From Dermanyssus gallinae (taxonomy: Eukaryota; Arthropoda; Arachnida; Mesostigmata; Dermanyssidae): a DNA stretch of 64,000 nucleotides. The stretch is taken from positions 372,001 through 436,000 of the forward strand of contig QVRM01001440.1 of NCBI GenBank assembly GCA_003439945.1. The letters run 5' to 3'. Positions 63,239 through 64,000 of this stretch are shown here, piece after piece. The notes beneath the pieces were generated by a model, which saw only the letters and a program-made list of their open reading frames with translations, did no database searches and was not told the DNA's origin. The position numbers were made by a program, and so were the translations under genes. Numbering within the stretch: the first letter of the stretch is position 1; each line of letters begins with the position of its first letter.

Positions 63239-64000
63239 GAAATAAACTGTATTTGTGTCTTTTGTTTCTTAACGTTTGCCGTCGTTATTTTCTGTTTGTT
63301 GTTGTCATATTATTTTTGGTTAACCAATGGTTCATCATTGACATTGCTCGTAGTCATCACTTAGACACACCAGACTTGGCAAAACAAGTAATAACTGCAA
63401 CAATTGCACGCAAAAATTTACTAATAATAATTATGTATATAAGATGCAATATTTATAGCAAGTTGGCTATAAATAGATAATTTAGGCATTGTCTGATAAA
63501 GAACACATGCATGCGTTGAGCTTTTTCAGTTGCAGGATTCGGGGTTTTGCCGGCGCTTAGATTGTCGCCAGAAACCGTGACGTGCACGACCCTACACTTT
63601 GCGTTCCGTCTGCTTCCAAGAGGCCGAACTCTCTTCAACGCCACATCAGAAACGTGCGCTCTATTGTGAAAAGCGCGTTTAGATTGCTTCTCTCATTGCT
63701 AAACTCAGTAAAGTTCAGTAGGGATACTACAGCTGCGTCATTCTGCTGAGTGGGTTTACATATTGGTGGTTGATTCTAATATTTGCAACCTTTTGTTTGA
63801 CTTTTTTCTCTATTTTATACCTTTGAATACATTATATTTGAATACATACACTAGCACCCGAAGTCAGTGGTCTCAGGAGCGGTCCAGACCAGACAAAATA
63901 GCACGAGTTCTACAGGACGCTGTACTACGTTTACTCTAGTGTACTTTATACATCAACGTAATATTTGAGTCGCTGAAAAATAACTCTTCCAATCCTCGAG
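63237..64000. other. unassigned DNA at the window end
   Basis: A+T-rich; no gene, RNA or repeat recognised. Confidence 0.4.

Noticed and set aside
1..64000. CRISPR arrays, prokaryotic operons, Shine-Dalgarno sites, rho-independent terminators
   Set aside because: The sequence is eukaryotic; the repeats are microsatellites, SINEs and transposons, with no regularly spaced repeat-spacer array.

Overview
The window is a stretch of animal nuclear DNA, not bacterial or viral: introns with GT/AG junctions, SINEs with RNA polymerase III boxes, mariner/Tc1 transposons and several non-LTR retrotransposon lineages, and very little unique coding sequence. The mix (abundant R1-clade, I-clade and restriction-like-endonuclease LINEs plus mariner, DD41D and Tc1 elements) points to an arthropod, most likely a chelicerate such as a tick. 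That assignment is inference; no sequence here proves a species.

Only one host gene is well supported. A CD36/scavenger-receptor-B gene runs on the + strand from an ATG at 4894 through six phase-compatible exons (4894-5216, 16008-16238, 20683-20841, 21618-21664, 27506-27686, 28028-28241). Together they encode 385 residues, from the N-terminal membrane anchor to the middle of the ectodomain. The last ~100 residues, including the second membrane segment, were not found. Its introns are filled with mobile DNA, including a 4.7-kb I-clade LINE with a 12-bp target duplication and a 1.5-kb tandem duplication.

Layout: 0.75-1.9 kb, 5'-truncated R1-clade LINE with 13-bp target duplication; 4.9-28.2 kb, CD36 gene with LINE fragments, SINE pieces and TA microsatellites; 29.5 kb, small reverse-transcriptase fragment; 31.0-33.1 kb, R1-clade LINE whose 5' part is inverted (twin priming) inside a perfect 14-bp target duplication; 33.9-40.9 kb, two stacked copies of a LINE family (family H) with a distinctive HGYHH zinc motif and (TA)n tail, the second tail invaded by an intact mariner; 42.5-46.9 kb (- strand), a two-ORF LINE (family R) joining a zinc-knuckle ORF1 to a restriction-like-endonuclease ORF2, with its reverse-transcriptase core deleted; 47.1-50.2 kb, family H copy, R1-like 3' end and a near-identical inverted pair of DD41D transposase fragments; 50.7-53.9 kb, a deleted Tc1-like copy and long inverted-repeat elements; 55-58.9 kb, LINE fragments, a perfect-ended dead mariner and a 76-bp hairpin; 59.6-63.2 kb, SINEs, a CR1/Jockey-like fragment and a 1.47-kb Tc1-like element.

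The mobile elements interact mainly as nested insertions. TA-targeting transposons land in (TA)n tracts left by LINE tails, and many element boundaries coincide with such tracts. Labels used below: family W = R1-clade LINEs; family H = LINEs with the HGYHH/HGYHQY C-terminal zinc motif; family R = LINEs with a restriction-like endonuclease.
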